Assembly (NCBI RefSeq): GCF_000325705.1
Contig: NC_019904.1
Coordinates: 1-64,000 of the forward strand
Length of the DNA: 64,000 nt
Source of the DNA: Echinicola vietnamensis DSM 17526
GTDB lineage: Bacteria; Bacteroidota; Bacteroidia; Cytophagales; Cyclobacteriaceae
Reading direction: 5' to 3'
In this document: positions 63,926 through 64,000 of the stretch, piece by piece
How the letters are laid out: every line of letters begins with the position of its first letter
Numbering within the stretch: the stretch's first letter is position 1
Position numbers and translations under genes: made by a program
Notes under the pieces: generated by a model
What the model saw: only the letters and a program-made list of their open reading frames with translations
The model's database searches: none
What the model was told of the DNA's origin: nothing

Positions 63926-64000
63926 GCTCTTCGTCCCGCCGGCATTTCTCAGGCGACGGAACAATATCCTTATTTCCTTTTTGGCTTTCGACATGACCAA

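Noticed and set aside
63614..64000. 128-codon open frame over the 5S rRNA
   Set aside because: It is the 5S gene and spacer read as protein.
1..64000. CRISPR arrays, tRNA genes, restriction or phage-defence systems
   Set aside because: No spaced direct repeats, cloverleaf-like sequences or defence proteins were recognised on reading; a dedicated tRNA scan could still find one I missed.

Overview
The window reads as a chromosomal segment of a Bacteroidota bacterium, most likely order Cytophagales and, from general protein resemblance, perhaps Cyclobacteriaceae (an Echinicola- or Algoriphagus-like marine or soil bacterium). Four things support this. Several genes are preceded by the Bacteroidota promoter signature TAnnTTTG with a TTTG or TTG about 18-21 bases upstream. 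Shine-Dalgarno sequences are mostly weak. The set of lipoproteins and families (DUF3108, DUF3078, DUF349, propeller-type sensor kinases, PglC/PglE-like sugar genes) is typical of the phylum. Core genes have Bacteroidota-style neighbours. The genus-level guess is inference only.

Layout. 0.3-7.3 kb: dnaA, a DUF3298-type lipoprotein, meaB and a small membrane protein, a hemJ-SCO-cytochrome c cluster, and a class IV aminotransferase. 7.4-14.4 kb: a five-gene minus-strand set with two sensor kinases, a LolD/FtsX-type ABC exporter and a DUF3299-like secreted protein; a His-rich loop in the permease hints at a metal. 14.5-23.4 kb: sucD, a 2OG-Fe(II) oxygenase, an OmpA lipoprotein, and the pheT-coiled coil-zapA-rny cluster. 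24.1-28.3 kb: radC, broken at its JAMM-motif codons by a 3.5-kb element of three overlapping tyrosine recombinase genes (a recombinase-in-trio, or RIT-like, element) with about 89-bp terminal inverted repeats. 28.8-41.3 kb: rpsT, a zinc phospholipase-like protein, a PLP aminotransferase, ettA, DUF349 and DUF2795 proteins, a LytTR/LytS/LiaF-like regulatory operon, ispD, queA and a MacB-like permease. 41.5-49.1 kb: recA, a DUF3108 protein, a PhoB/PhoR-like pair, a pseudouridine synthase, rplM-rpsI-rpsB and tsf. 49.2-57.9 kb: Xaa-Pro aminopeptidase, glycosyltransferase, M16 peptidase, O-methyltransferase, LysM transglycosylase, DUF3078 protein and dnaX. 57.9-63.2 kb: surface polysaccharide genes (FlaA1/CapD-like dehydratase, PglC-like sugar transferase, DegT aminotransferase, WecA-like transferase). 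63.8-63.9 kb: a minus-strand 5S rRNA ending an rRNA operon whose 23S lies outside the window.

The two most notable observations are the RIT-like element in radC and dnaX. The element's two ends are each built from inverted copies of one 10-mer 45 bases apart, and an extra 28-bp perfect palindrome sits at its left junction. In dnaX, a run of ten A residues is followed at once by a stop codon, while the tau C-terminal region lies open in the -1 frame. This predicts programmed frameshifting or transcriptional slippage giving a 382-residue gamma and a 574-residue tau.
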